Origin: Zhengitettix transpicula
Lineage: Eukaryota; Arthropoda; Insecta; Orthoptera; Tetrigidae
Assembly (NCBI GenBank): GCA_037074705.1
Contig: CM073593.1
Coordinates: 15,815,001 to 15,879,000, forward strand
Reading direction: 5' to 3'
Length of the DNA: 64,000 nucleotides
The notes beneath the pieces are model-generated. The model had not been told where the DNA came from, did no database searches, and saw only the letters and a list, made by a program, of their open reading frames with translations. Positions 13,291 through 25,270 of the stretch are shown here, in pieces; positions within the stretch are counted from its first letter, which is position 1; each line of letters opens with the position of its first letter. Position numbers and translations under genes: made by a program.

Positions 13291-14150
13291 TAAAAAACTC
13301 CATGTTGTTTCCACTTTGTGTTCTGACTGCAAGTTCCACAGTCTACTTTCTCAATCTACTACGTTGTGAAGTCCCACCAACGAAAATATTTTTCTGAACC
13401 AAATACCATGGAATTGGGTAGAAAAAATATATATATCCGTGGAGTGAAATGCACCCCGCTCAGATTTTCCAGCCAATCACAATATTTTGACCTATGGAAT
13501 ATGCTTTCCCACATTTATTCAATGACATTTGGGCCTATTAACTTGCTTTTAGGCTTCGGGACGAGTTACTTTACTAGTCCAAGGATTGAAATTCCTCGAC
13601 AATGTGATGATTCGCCGGTTCCAGCAACCTTCCAAAGATTATTATATTCCATAATTCAGAAATTTACAAAAACTTCTGAAAAAATTAACGTACTGTTCCT
13701 GCACCTTACTGTTGCATTACTGGTCCCTTTGCTGAACGAATGAAATGAGCAAGAATAAGTAATAGAGACACCTGTCCTGCAATATATATATATTTTGTTT
13801 TCTTTGAGTTTTCTTTTACAACTGTCAGTTATGGCTATCACCCTTTGGTGGATTGAGCCTTGCGAACGACATTTATTCAATCTTAGAATCCGGGAATATA
13901 GAATAATTACACGAGGTCATCTTCAGTGATGCAAATATTATAAAATTATCCTTACAGATTTACTGTAATACCTTTCTCTCACTTTTTCTCTAGCAGATAA
14001 AATTATTAATATCTTGGTTCACGTAATTGTTATTTGTAGTTATTCAGTTGCAGTTTGTTTTGTGAAAATACCGCGCTGAGATGAGTCACCATTTGAATCC
14101 TGAGCATTCCACGTGACAGAAAGCTTATCACGTTACTTTTGTGGACCTTC
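13291..14150. other. Non-coding DNA, two short unrecognised frames
   Basis: Open frames at 13,366-13,743 (plus) and 13,656-13,880 (minus) overlap. Neither shows a domain, a signal peptide or flanking splice sites that would support it. Confidence 0.35.
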
Positions 14151-14930
14151 GGATTTTTTAAGTATAGTCACCCCGTCGACTAATCCGTTCCCGACGGCTT
14201 GCCTCGCAATAAAAAAAATACCTGTCTATAAATTCGTATTTTATAGGTCGAAGGTCGCTAGGATGTGATCAAGGTATCCTTGGACATATGATACATACCA
14301 ATAGCTACTAAAGAGTCATGGATTCTGAGACTGCTTATGACAAAGTATCGAGATTGGTTTACGAAACAGGTCCTCGGTGTCCAGAGCGCAACTAGAGACG
14401 ATGGCAATCTCGGTTCGACAATGGCCGCTAACAACCGGGCCGCGCGCTGGGCGATAGCCATCTGTGGCCCATTGGCACCTCGTCGCACTCTTGTATTAAC
14501 ATAATGGCCACATTTGCATGCACCGCCGGGGTTCTCGTTAGCCAGCTCCGTCGCCGATAAATCGCGTGCCCGGACAGTAATCTTTCCGATGACTGCCACC
14601 TTGTTTGTAGTGGCACGATAAAGCACGCTATTATCTCCTTTATCAGTGGCGCTGATCGGTGGCTCTGCTTCTATTCTTTTCGTGATTTGTGGAAGAAGAC
14701 CGCGGTTTCCGCCGTGGTTCGCGTTGGATTGGGCGATCTTCGTCAGTCGAAACACGGAGTTTCCTTTCATATGCAAACACGAACGGAATATAATAACCAT
14801 TACGCCTTTGAGACCTTGAAGTTGCCGTCTCTTATTCTTCTTCTCTGAATAAGCACCACAGAAATGTAATTCCGGGTGTAGTAAAAATGTTTGAACAATC
14901 TCCGGATAATTCATTAGCATTTACAGGAGA
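14151..14930. promoter_or_regulatory. GC/CpG-rich island containing the longest uninterrupted minus-strand frame outside known genes
   Basis: The base composition is close to balanced in an otherwise AT-rich region. A 220-codon minus-strand frame (14,258-14,920) crosses it, with an overlapping second frame. Neither resembles a known protein. The lack of stops may simply reflect the lower AT content. The island is a candidate enhancer within the long Spätzle intron, or an unrecognised exon. Near the right edge AATCTCC and GGAGATT form a short inverted repeat. Confidence 0.3.
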
Positions 14931-15985
14931 TTCCCAGTTTTATGAGCAGCACAACGTCTCACCGGAGCCGCACGATTAGCTGAAATTGGGCAACCTTGTA
15001 GAAAAAAAAGTCGCTTGTACAAGTAGCGGCTCTACAAGCCAAAGTGTTCATTCAAATTGTAGTCCTCAGTAATGGGAAACTGGCGAAAGAAAGTACTCAC
15101 ATTGGTGATCGCTCCGATACTAATCATTTGGAACTTTGAGAAATGTAATATTTTGCTTTATATGAGAAACCACACTAGATGACGTGATTATTAATCTCTA
15201 GTAAATAGCGTGATACTGTGTTTTAATGGTAATATAACGAATTTGCCGAAGAAATGGTTGAGAAAAGAAACTTTTAACTAATAAGTGAAATTTTTTAGCA
15301 ATACATATTTTCAGTAGTGCAAGCTCACAATTGCTTAGTTTCGTCACCCCGAACGATGTTAAAATAACCGGCGGGGGAGCATACTCAGTAACCAAGGGGG
15401 ACAAAGAGGCTGACCACTCGTTTTGGGCCAATTTTAAAATAGGAAATACAAAATGTCGTCGTTCTCAGTAAATTTGCCAGTACCATATGAATACTCGGCA
15501 AAGGCTTGCTGACTTACAAGTACCGAAAATTAAATAAACATTCGCCCTTGCAGATGGTTTATAATTAATAGAATTAAATAAATGGCACATAATAAGACAG
15601 AATGAGAAATAAGAAGTAAAGCTCAGATCTTACGTTATATATTTTTCTTAAGAAAGAGACTTTGAGGCATGGACCAAAAGCAGCGAGTGGTCAGAGAGAA
15701 TAGAGCAATACACTATCATTTTTCGTAGCACGTTATTTATTTGACATTATTCTAAGATTTCTTGAAGTATCTTATTTCTGACCATATATTTGTATACATT
15801 TACTTATCCTTTCTTCATAAAAGTTAAACTATTCTTGAATTTACACCTAATTATCATCGTGTTCGTATTGCGTTATGTTTACAGAAGGGTAATAATATAA
15901 GTAAATAATTCGCCTAGAGTCATATTAACAAAATTTATTCCTTAAAGAAACCACTTGAACTGCTTCGCAGGCCGAAACTTTTAGG
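14931..15985. other. Non-coding DNA, nothing recognised
   Basis: There is no supported gene. A short minus-strand frame at 15,198-15,431 has no recognisable feature. Confidence 0.4.
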
Positions 15986-15989
15986 AGAG

Positions 15990-16465
15990 ATACGAAGGGG
16001 CTACCTTTGGGTATGCCTTTTCCTCTCCGTTTTTGAACTAAGGTTCCCACAAGCCGAGGCTCCTCGGCCTGTTCTGAGAGGTGTATGTTCCGGGGTCACA
16101 GTACCTTGGGCATACGGTAAGAGTTGCCCTCTATTCCCATTGGAATAGTCGGCCAGCTGCCTCCTAAACTGCTCGAGGCAGAAGGGAATGCTGCGTCCCC
16201 ACAGAAAACTCTTCTCCCGCTATCGGAAGGGCGTGGGGCAAGTACCGAAAGCCGGACCTACCTGATGTAGGTTTTTCTAGGGTTTTCTTTAGGCGAATGC
16301 CGGGTAAGATCCTTAAAATATAGCCCTAGTTATATCCCTAGTTAATCCTTGGCTACCTTCCTCTACCATTCCACATCCCCCCTTTCAAATCCTTTCCTAT
16401 GCTATTAAAGGGGAGTTGCCACCATGTGGATTACCCTCATGTAGCCTGTTGCCCTAAAAAAAATA
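15990..16465 (+). repeat. 510-bp poly-A-tailed retroposon, near full length
   Basis: This copy carries the blocks GGCTACCTTTGGG, GTTCCGGGGTCACAG, GGCCAGCTGCCTCCTAAACT, the AATGCCGGGTAAGATCCTTA segment and a terminal CTAAAAAAAA. It matches the minus-strand copy at 28,206-28,715 over nearly all its length. I see no clear target-site duplication here. The A-tail and variable 5' truncation across copies indicate a SINE or other non-autonomous retroposon. No tRNA or 5S head was recognised. Confidence 0.75.
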
Positions 16466-18095
16466 CTTCATCTGGAATATTGTGTTTGCTTAAATTTTTG
16501 AACAATTTATTTGTAATAAAGTTGTTATTCAATGAAAATTTGGAACTTTTTACTATATAACCAGTCCAATTTCTTTAGTAAATACTTTCTAATTTTTAAA
16601 TGTTATAAACGTACTCTGATATATTGAATTATATTTTTTATATTTTACTTATTTGTTTTTTTACATCAAATATGTAATATATAACTTAATAAATCTAGAA
16701 AAACAAATCAGTAAATTATTTCCTGAAAATATATACAAAAAAATTTATAATGTAAAAAATTTAAACAACCATAATTTTCCAATTGAAGTAGTTACGGTGG
16801 TTTCTTTAGAAAATAAATTTTGCTCCGTTGAATTTCAATAAAAATAAAATAATTAATCTTTTTATTATTTTTGGACTCAAGTCCATTTAGTTGTTTATAT
16901 TATAATAAAGTCATATATTGTTTCATTATCATAATGGTTATAAATAAGAGAACATTCACTTTTATTCGAAATTATTTTATATCATATTAAACATTTTTAC
17001 ATCATCATGTAATAATTGAAGATCTTGGCACTTTATACAATCTAATTAATACAAAAATTCACATCATGTAAGAAATTTTTATCAAAACAAATAATTAGTA
17101 AGGTTTCATCTTTTACCTGATAAAATTACAAATTATGGACGAACCGTAGTGTTATTTTACGTTTATATATAACTTTTTCTGAGGTATTAGCATTTAAAAT
17201 GATTTCTTTTCTTATCACACGCCAGATAAATATAAATTTAAATTCATTTTGTTCTTCGCTATTTTTCTCAAAATTTAATGTTTCGTCTTTCGTTGTTTCC
17301 AATTTTTCATTGTATAAATGGTGTTTATTATCCTCGCCCTAAACGCTACATAATTGTTTTTTTAAATTACTTCTGGGTCTAATAATTAAACCCAATGATG
17401 AGTTTCTTTATAACTGAATCTCTCCTGGTTCTGCATAGTAATTGTTTTGTTGAACTGAGTTAAGAGGAACTTCTAATCCAGAAGAATGAATGGAATGAGA
17501 AAAGTGCAATATTTTGAAAGGGGAAAAAGTGAGTTTTCATGTAAAAATTCTAATCCGATTGTACACTCATGTTGATCAAGACAGTAATCTTTTCAGACTC
17601 CACAACCCAAGGTAGCAATGTTAGCGTGTACATTTTTAATGGTTTCCATTTTCTGTCTATTTCTTTTCATTTCGCTGAGCCTGAAACATTGAACCGACAC
17701 ACTGTCATACATATTTCATCTACCGCAGTATTGACACGCGTGTCACAACACGACAAAACAAGGCCCTGTAAAATTACTTTTCAAGTAACCGCGCCATTGG
17801 TTAACAGAAATGTATATTTCGACTTTAGTACAGTATGGTAATGAACCTGTTATGAAAAGAAGTTGGTGAAAGCATCGCCGTGTTTATAACGGAACGCTTT
17901 TCCAGATGAAATGTTGCACACAAAGATAGTGTCTGTCTGCATTACTTTTGAAACAGGATTTGCTAAACGAGTACATCATGTATATATTAAATGCAGGGAG
18001 ATCTACCGCAACGCGTAATTTGTAAGTACAGCTCAAAGAAGGCATGAACCGTTTGTTGGTGTTGAATTAAAGTAGGAGTAATTAAAGTATGAGGA
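16466..18095. other. Very AT-rich non-coding DNA
   Basis: From 16,466 to about 17,560 the sequence is extremely AT-rich with no credible exon. The frame at 17,569-17,841 has no recognisable similarity. Confidence 0.45.
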
Positions 18096-18103
18096 TGGAA
18101 AAA

Positions 18104-18182
18104 TGACGACCGGATCAGGAATCGACCCCTGAACTACCCGCATTCCGGGTGGCCACTCTACAACTGAACTATCAGTGTCGAC
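18104..18182 (-). repeat. tRNA-derived sequence (SINE head or tRNA pseudogene)
   Basis: The minus strand carries a good A-box (TAGTTCAGTTGTAGAG), a GC-rich anticodon-stem-like hairpin (CCCGG...GCGGG) and a B-box (GGGTCGATTCC) at tRNA-like spacing. The acceptor-stem halves do not pair well, so it is not a functional tRNA. It is more likely the promoter head of a tRNA-derived SINE. Confidence 0.5.
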
Positions 18183-18407
18183 TCCAGATTCGGTGCGAAG
18201 TTCCTCCATCAACTGAACCTAATGCGGTCACCATTTTATTTTCCATCTTGATATTGCTCTCTTTGATGGATGTGAATATTTAATACTTCGTTTTATGAAA
18301 GATCGTCAGTCCAGAATTTAGTCTTAAAAATTAAATATTATATAAAATACGCACTGATTAGACATGTTTCTAAAACGTGTGACCATATTGTTTCTATTTG
18401 ATGACAG

Positions 18408-18511
18408 GTGCTGTCCCTGGCCGCCTCGCAGTCCGCCTTCGACTACAGTCTCCAGCACGCCTCCCATCCAGGACCCAGGAGGTCCCAGCGCTCCAGGGAC
18501 CACCATTTTCA
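18408..18511 (+). CDS. Candidate upstream exon of the Spätzle-like gene
   Basis: A sharply GC-rich 104-base block has an acceptor before it (pyrimidine tract then GACAG, ending 18,407) and a GTGAGT donor after it (from 18,512). All three plus frames are open, but only the first is strongly biased to G or C at third positions, as in the Spätzle exon. It reads VLSLAASQSAFDYSLQHA and continues to PRRSQRSRDHHF. The hydrophobic start ending ...AASQS looks like the tail of a signal peptide, and RRSQRSR resembles a proprotein cleavage site. It ends with two spare bases, which fits the phase at 39,322. Further exons may lie between. It could also be an exon of another gene or a CpG-rich element. Confidence 0.45.
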
Positions 18512-19117
18512 GTGAGTACGCTTTAGTTAGTCACAGCTCTCCTTTTGCGGTACGGATTTTCATATATTATCTCTCACTATCGAGCCTTGAACTACAACGC
18601 GGATAGGATTCTCCACAGATATCACAGATTTAGCTACTCTCCTCACGACCAACGTATCGCCTGGACCTGAATTTACAATCTGTAAATTAAATTTGCATAC
18701 AACGTGAAGCTACAGTTACCTTAATGCTTTATATTTGTTTGCATAATTTATGGGCATCAGTCTGATGGAATGGATCACGTTTCCGTATGTAAAAATCCAT
18801 AGCCCAATTTCTTTCCCACCTTCCGTAAGACGATCGTTTGCAACCCCATAACAACAACTTATAAAGGTGGAATAGTCAAGTTCAACAATAATTCCACCTC
18901 AATTCAGTTGATATTAACACTCTTAGATAATCAAAGCACGTGGTAATCCTACGATCCCATTGGAGAGTTCCGTAATTGTTTCCATGGCTTTGCAAAAGAA
19001 GTATGCTTAATATTTTCTTTGCTTAGTCTATAACATATATTTTCTTTTAATATAAAACAAACAATGAAAGTATTAAGTAATACAAATACTCGTAAACAAT
19101 GTAAAATAATGATATAT
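18512..19117. other. Intronic non-coding DNA, nothing recognised
   Basis: This follows the donor of the candidate exon. No repeat or motif was identified. Confidence 0.4.
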
Positions 19118-19121
19118 ATAT

Positions 19122-20194
19122 TGTAGTGACAACCAATATATGTAATATTATATTGTCAGCGTAATATTGTGCCCCAGGAATTGTAGGCAACAGTCAGCGT
19201 TGCGTAAGAATGTGACGTTTTCAGACGATTTTGTTGTCGGCGGCGTTTTTGAGGTTGAAAACTTTGACGAGAGTTGAGTTTAGAATGCGATACGAGATGG
19301 AACGGTGAAGTTTGTTAGAGTCTGCAATAGGAACTGTCGGTAACAGTCATTTTGAGCCTGTGATGTGAACTGAAACAGTAAAGTTCGGTCTGAGTCTCTT
19401 GTACGTAGTTGTCAGATCGAGAGGACTGTCAGAATTGCTTAAAAACTAAGTTAATGAGTCTGCTAGTGAGAGTCGACGATTTCAAATACAGCTATTAAGA
19501 TTATTGGCATGAGAAATTTTAGGAGACACGTGTAAATTGTAAAGAAAGTTGTACTGGATGTTATTGAACTGATATCATTCGTAAAAATCATAGTGAGTTG
19601 AATTGAAACGTTATTGGAAAGAGTAATTCAATTTTCCCTGCTGTCAACAGATTTTACTGTTTGCCGAAATATTTGTAGATCAACAGAGGTTTGTCTGTGG
19701 TGCGTTAGGCATTTGTGTAGAAAGTGTAATTCCATGGCCTGTAAAGTCTTTGAAATAATTTCTGATAAGATAAATAATTGGTGAAGTGAATAATTAGTGT
19801 TATACGATAGCTGCTCTAATGTCTGGTATGTACAAAAATTTCATTGTAAACCTAGTATAAAATTCCGTACCTTGAGATTTCTTCAGACTGCTATATATTT
19901 TTCTTTAGTAATACTCATGTAAATTCGATTCAATACTTTTTAATATATATTTTTAATTTGATTATATCATTGCGGGTTACAATTACTGTTAAAGGTCCGA
20001 TAAGATACCCTGAAGGTTTAAAAAAATTTCCAATAATGCTGTGGCATCTATGTAAAAAGTTTTGTTTAAAATCTAATGAAATTTAAATGGTAATAAATGG
20101 GTCTGTAATTAAAATTTAACTAGTTGACAATTATTTAATTTTCCAAATCATCAGTAGTCAAAAAAATTCAATTCTCAGAAGTTTGATTATAACA
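19122..20194 (+). mobile_element. LTR-like element, related to families A and B
   Basis: It begins TGTAGTGAC directly after an ATATAT tract, as the family-A copies do. It contains the shared late segment GGTCCGATAAGATACCCTGA, corresponding to AAGACCCTGAG in family A. The right end is uncertain; a TTATAACA end near 20,194 is one possibility, without a matching target-site duplication. There are no genes inside. Confidence 0.45.
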
Positions 20195-20326
20195 TTAGTT
20201 TTCACATTATTATGTTTTTTTATATGCTATTAAATAGGCAACTGCAATAAATGTATTCTTATTATTTAAGATAGATAATAAAAAAACAAGTCTTTGGTCA
20301 GAAAAAATATATTTAATAGACATTAT

Positions 20327-20361
20327 ACAACGTTTCGTCGCTAATTACGACCTCTTCAGGG
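20327..20361 (-). ncRNA. Hammerhead-ribozyme-like core in a Penelope-type end
   Basis: The minus strand reads CCTGAAGA, a GTCG...CGAC hairpin, then GAAACG, matching the hammerhead pattern CUGANGA - stem II - GAAA with one extra G. Hammerhead motifs are known in the terminal repeats of Penelope-like elements. I could not confirm stems I and III, so activity is unproven. Confidence 0.35.
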
Positions 20362-21530
20362 TAAGAAGATTTATATTATAAAACAAAACAAATACATTAA
20401 TTAAAATATATAATATTATGACATGACTGATAACTTAATAATATGAATTTTGGTAGACTTACAATTTTGAGTCTGCTGACTGCCGTGGCCGAAGAGCACA
20501 ATTTAAACGAGAATGTCCAGTAAAAACTCAGTTATATTGTTGAGTGAGGTTTCTCTGAATAATAGTGCCCAATAAATTAAGTCATCAGTCAACTCCGTCT
20601 CCGGAGACCCCGCCCGTATTTTCTCGACCCGTTTAAAAGTCGCAATGATGCATGGTGAAACGTTCAATTTTGCTATGTATTTAAATTTGAGACTTAAATA
20701 GCGCATCGCATATTGCTGCATATATTATCAGATACCACTTTCATAAATTAGAACAATATATGTAGTTTCTTTGGCTTTGACAAATTTTCAGGTGGTTCAA
20801 GAGCAGAATCAATTTCAAATACATCTCCTTCCATCCGTAGAATCTTCTTTAAGAATAATTGTCCTTTTCCCAAACATCGCCAAGTTACGTACAAGTTGAC
20901 GTCTAATTTTTGTCCATCATAAAGTGTTTGACATTAAAGAGTTATTACGGTAAATTCGCTAAAATCGGGAACAAAGTGAAATGCATATCGAAGTCTACGT
21001 GTAATACTAATATAAATTGAGTTAAGTTAAAGTTTATGTCAAGGCTTCTACCGCCTCGACCTTTTTATCGATGGGTTCCGATAACGTTAACGAAGTGAGT
21101 AGGACTGGACAACGCAGTCTTTAGCAAGATGCATTATGCATATCTTTCCTCTCTTGCCAACCTTATGTGGCCTCTATTGTGCATAACCACGGCGCCACAA
21201 TATACGGGTCTGTATTTTATGTCAGCAAGTGAATATTCAAGGCCTTGTCGCAAATACATCCATATAGACTATTTTTGCAGAAAAACATATCGTATGAGAC
21301 TATTCTACGTTTATTTAATGGCCTATGTCCATTAAGCTCCTTAAGCGACGGGTAAGTCGTCTCGAAAATTTGATCGAATATTGGTACTTAAATCACATCA
21401 TATTACGTTCTAGTATTGTGTAGGGTTAAGTGAGCAATCCTATTTTGTTGTGTTATTTGTAATTGAAAACTTGTGGATATAAAAAAAATTCAAATACCAG
21501 TAAATATCTCGTTAAAATGAAAAATATACG
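20362..21530. other. AT-rich intronic DNA, nothing recognised
   Basis: Short frames at 20,503-20,721 and 21,129-21,335 show no recognisable domain. Confidence 0.4.
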
Positions 21531-21536
21531 TCTGTT

Positions 21537-21655
21537 TTGAAAGTTAATAATTAGATGAAATAACCAAATAAAGACCAAATAAGTGATGATAAAAACACCA
21601 CACAGCGTTTCTGACTTTGAATGTGAGCCAAATAGCTCTTTTTCGGGATGCATGA
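21537..21655 (-). repeat. Penelope-type tail fragment
   Basis: It shares the AACCAAATAAAGACCAAATA segment and the ACACCACACAGCGTTTCTG boundary with the inverted pair that follows. It is truncated after about 120 bases. Confidence 0.5.
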
Positions 21656-21713
21656 CAACAATTTCATTGAGATTTTTTAAAACTCCTCTTGTTTACTTTT
21701 TTAATGAGATGAA

Positions 21714-21975
21714 ATAAGCAAATAAAGACAAAATAAGTGATGATAAAAACACCACACAACGTTTCTGGAAACCTTGTACCTATCTTCAGGTGCTAAGAAA
21801 ACTAAAAACATAATAGCTTAGAGCGACACATCCGCACAATATTTTCGACAAAAGTATTGGGTTTGCTGTTGTGTCGCTTTCGGCTCTTGTGTTTTTTAGC
21901 ACCTGAATAAAGGGACAAGGTTTCCAGAAACGTTGTGTGGTGTTTACATCATCATTTCATTTTTGTATTTTGGCT
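21714..21975. repeat. Penelope-type tail repeat, inverted pair with two hammerhead-like cores
   Basis: The left arm (about 21,714-21,796, minus sense) and right arm (about 21,897-21,975, plus sense) converge on an unrelated centre of about 100 bases. Each has an ACCTGAA element, a short hairpin and AGAAACGTTGTGTGG. The left copy reads CCTGAAGA and the right copy CCTGAATA. Both are ends of the element seen at 52,390 and 38,740. Confidence 0.6.
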
Positions 21976-22115
21976 ATTTTATCTTACTAATCTAATTAAT
22001 AATTGATTTAATCTAATTCGTAAATGAGATGAGCGTACATAAAAAAGATTCAATTAAATGAAATTTTGGCACAAATGAATACACAAGTTATTACAACAAT
22101 AGTTAAGTAATATAT

Positions 22116-23064
22116 TGTGGTATTAACAACTGTAATAAACAAAAAATATGCCAACACGTTAGGACAGTCGAATTATGTAATATTCAAAAAATTATAAATA
22201 GGAAATTGCCACCACGTTAGGAGTCAAATAATGTAATATTAAATATGAAAGGAAACAAAGGAAGGAAGTTTACGGGATTTTACTTTGAAATTAAACCAAA
22301 CTTTTTAAAGAGATAACAAAGATTATTTAATTGACAATTTTGATTTACGTTGACTTTACATTTTAAATTTTTAAGTAAATGCCTCAGCTTTCATGAGAAT
22401 ATAAATTTCAGGGCCGCTTATAGGACATCTAATAAAGACTGATTTGCAATTTTCACCAAGTTACAAAAGCAAAAAATTAATTTAATTGACAATAACAAAT
22501 TTTCATACAAAAACTCTAGCAGCAACAAAATTTTTAGAAATCTGACGGTAAATTTATATTTGTATAAAGGTTTACAAAAGAAAGTTTTTACGTACCCTTT
22601 TACTTTGAGCTGTCTGGTACCTGCTTGTGCAGTCGTGATTATTTTACTTTTATAGAACAATATTTTTATTGACAGGCCATAGCACTTATTTTATACGTTT
22701 CACACTTTGTCGTAACACTTAACAACAATTTCGGCGCCTTTTTACTTTATTGTTGTACGTATGGACACATTCAGTTTTGCTGTAGAAAATCTTTAAGAGA
22801 AAAAGTGATGATATTCAGCCAATACTTTGCTGAATTCGACCACCACAGACTCTCACCCTGACTACCATGGTCAGGCTCTCCAAAACACAATGACTGTCTC
22901 CCGCAACACACTGCTCGCTGACTGCATCTCTGATTGTTTTTCTGCTAAAAATCTGAGATATCAATTCGTAGCACCCACAATACTGTTCTTTACAAAGTTA
23001 CGCCGTCAGTATTTAAAGAAACAATTCAAATAAGACATTTCATTACACATTGATAATCTCTACA
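22116..23064 (-). mobile_element. LTR-like element, family B
   Basis: A 949-bp element with TGTGG... at the left and ...CTCTACA at the right, giving TG/CA ends. It is flanked by ATAT on the left and ATCT on the right, a one-base mismatch for a 4-bp duplication. It is related to the element at 2,308. A short internal duplication (ACGTTAGGA... blocks at about 22,160 and 22,215) is present. It has no genes. Confidence 0.55.
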
Positions 23065-23128
23065 ATCTTATATTATATATATTTTGTGATAATTAAAAGG
23101 CAATTAATAATTAATAATTTTTCGCCAA

Positions 23129-23230
23129 ACAATACTGTTCTTTACAAAGTTACGCCGTCAATAATTAAAGAAACAATTCAAATAAGACATTTCATTACAC
23201 ATAGATAATCTCTACAATCTTATATTATAT

Positions 23231-23234
<4 letters not shown>
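23129..23234. repeat. Tandem partial copy of the family-B right end
   Basis: About 100 bases repeat the segment at 22,978-23,083 with few changes (AATACTGTTCTTTACAAAGT onward, to ATCTCTACAATCTTATATTA). The duplication includes the LTR border and its AT-rich flank. Confidence 0.75.

Positions 23235-23286
<52 letters not shown>
23221..23286. repeat. (AT)n microsatellite
   Basis: A nearly pure AT dinucleotide tract that directly abuts the LTR beginning at 23,287. Confidence 0.95.
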
Positions 23287-23288
<2 letters not shown>

Positions 23289-24258
23289 CGGTAATTAAAA
23301 GACAATTAATAATTAAAAACATTTTGGACTTGAATTGTTAGCGGCAAAAACACAGAAATTACACACGAGAATGGACAAAAGTAGGTCTAAAGTATTGTAG
23401 GACTGTTGGCGCGCTGAAGGGAACATATAAGTCAGTTGGTGATGAAGGACGGCAGAAAGCGGTCGTTGCAGAAAGAGATCAGACGTCGTTAAAGTATAGA
23501 AAAGTAAAGTTGTTAAATAGAAGCAGAGAGCAGCATTCACCCAGATATTACTGCGCAAAGATTTCGGAGTATTCCAGTTTATGCCCAAATATAACTGAGA
23601 ACAGTCGTCGTGGAGGAATTAATTGAAATACCGCAAATTGGCATAATTGCGGAATAAGTCGTCTTCGAGATATAGCCAACACTTGCTAAACCAACAGTGT
23701 AGATTCAGTGAAAAGAATGGCCTGTTTTTAGAATGTGGAGAGTGTAAGTGTTTCTGGACGAGTTAAAATTGTCCTGGTACCAGAGAAACTGTAAGTCATA
23801 TATCCATTCAATTATTATTGTAAACCTATAATTAAAGATAAAATCGTCAGATTTCGGGTTTTTGAATTCTGTAAATATTGTGTATTTGTAAAGTGAATAA
23901 TAGCTTCACAGTAATTTAATTGTTTTATAAAAATAACTTTTCTTTATTTAAAGGCCCAGTTAAAGACCCTGAGAGAAAAAGTAAAAATTTTGATTGTACG
24001 TGATAAATTTTATAAAAATTCAATGAATAACTAATTTTGTAACTTGAAATCTTTGTGCATCTAATAAATTAATGTTATTGTTTAGTTAAATAAAAATCTT
24101 ATTTATTAACATCCTTTCATTCAAAAGCTAAATTAGTTAAACTGATGCATTAACGCGGGCTAACTATTATTTAACTTGTTTTTCAAAGTGTTATATTACA
24201 AATTGGATTCACCGACGTGGGCATTATTGTTTCTATTTTAATTAATTTTGTGAATACT

Positions 24259-24261
<3 letters not shown>
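23287..24261 (+). mobile_element. Solo-LTR-like element inside an (AT)n tract
   Basis: A 975-bp element begins TGCGGTAATT and ends ATACTACA. It is flanked by ATAT on both sides, which are parts of AT microsatellites. It contains AAGGCCCAGTTAAAGACCC, shared in outline with family A. The open minus frame at 23,313-23,588 shows no protein similarity. It is best read as another solo LTR of the same superfamily. Confidence 0.6.

Positions 24262-24325
<64 letters not shown>
24262..24325. repeat. (AT)n microsatellite between two LTRs
   Basis: A pure AT tract of 64 bases separating the right end of one LTR-like element from the left end of the next. Confidence 0.95.
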
Positions 24326-24329
<4 letters not shown>

Positions 24330-25267
24330 ATAATTAAATATAATATGAATGTGGCGTTTCTAAATGAAAGAACTTAAGTGAAAACTATTAAACAAGATTT
24401 ATTAACAATTTTAAAACAAGTATTAAATACACAAAATATTTGGGATCTCAGGGTCTTGAACTGGGTTTGATAAATGGCAGAATTTATATAATCAAAATTA
24501 CATTTACTTTTTATGGAAATCAAAGCGTCTGAACATAGACGAAATTTGTTGCGGAAGAAATAATACTAAAGATTGAATTTAACAATTTCAATTTTATCAA
24601 GAATTAACAATCTCATTCTATCGATAATTCAATAATTAAAGAACGATCTGACTTTTATCTTTTAAACACGGTTTACAAATAATTTTAAAGTTTTTCTCTA
24701 CTTACGGCCGCCCAGGTCTCATTTTTAGTTTTTCGTACACAATTTTGGGGACATCACTGATTCTAAGTACTCACAGACTCTAAATGTTCACAGGCTCTAA
24801 TTGGCGTTGTTTGTTAGTTGGTTTAACACAAATTGGTTGGTTCTCGATGCTTTACTGCAACCTGGATTTGTAGATCTCATGACTTTAGTTGAAAATGGAC
24901 TTCATTGTTTTGTCTATGGCCAGCATGATGAATCTACGCTCGACCACCGAATACACACTAGTTGCTCTGTCTCCTTCCCGACTGAATATTGCTTTACTTT
25001 TTAATATTTGAAAGCATGTTTGTGACTGGACCACATTCTTTCGTTCTGACTGCCGACTGTAAAACTTTTCGTCTGATTTATTCGCTGTCTGCTGCCCGAC
25101 TGAACTGTTCGTCTCGTAAATTTTGAGCGCGTAAAAACCCTCTCGACCGATCAACAATGCTTTCTTTGCCTTGCCGGTTTGTTGCGGCGTCCGCTCTATA
25201 TCCACTAATAATGAGTCCTCTACAATTCAACTTTTCAATTAGAACAATGCCTTAATTACCAATTACT

Positions 25268-25270
<3 letters not shown>
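24326..25270 (-). mobile_element. Solo LTR, family A
   Basis: This is a 945-bp reverse-strand relative of 3,297-4,375. Read on the minus strand it begins TGTAGTAATTGG and ends AATTATAACA. ATAT flanks both sides because the insertion lies within an AT tract. Open frames crossing it (24,801-25,205) match nothing. Confidence 0.7.

Noticed and set aside
14258..14920. Calling the 220-codon frame a gene
   Set aside because: No similarity, signal peptide, domain or splice evidence. The absence of stops is plausible from local base composition.
24801..25205. Open frames of 67 and 106 codons
   Set aside because: They fall inside a solo LTR and are not preserved in the copies at 3.3 and 32.5 kb.
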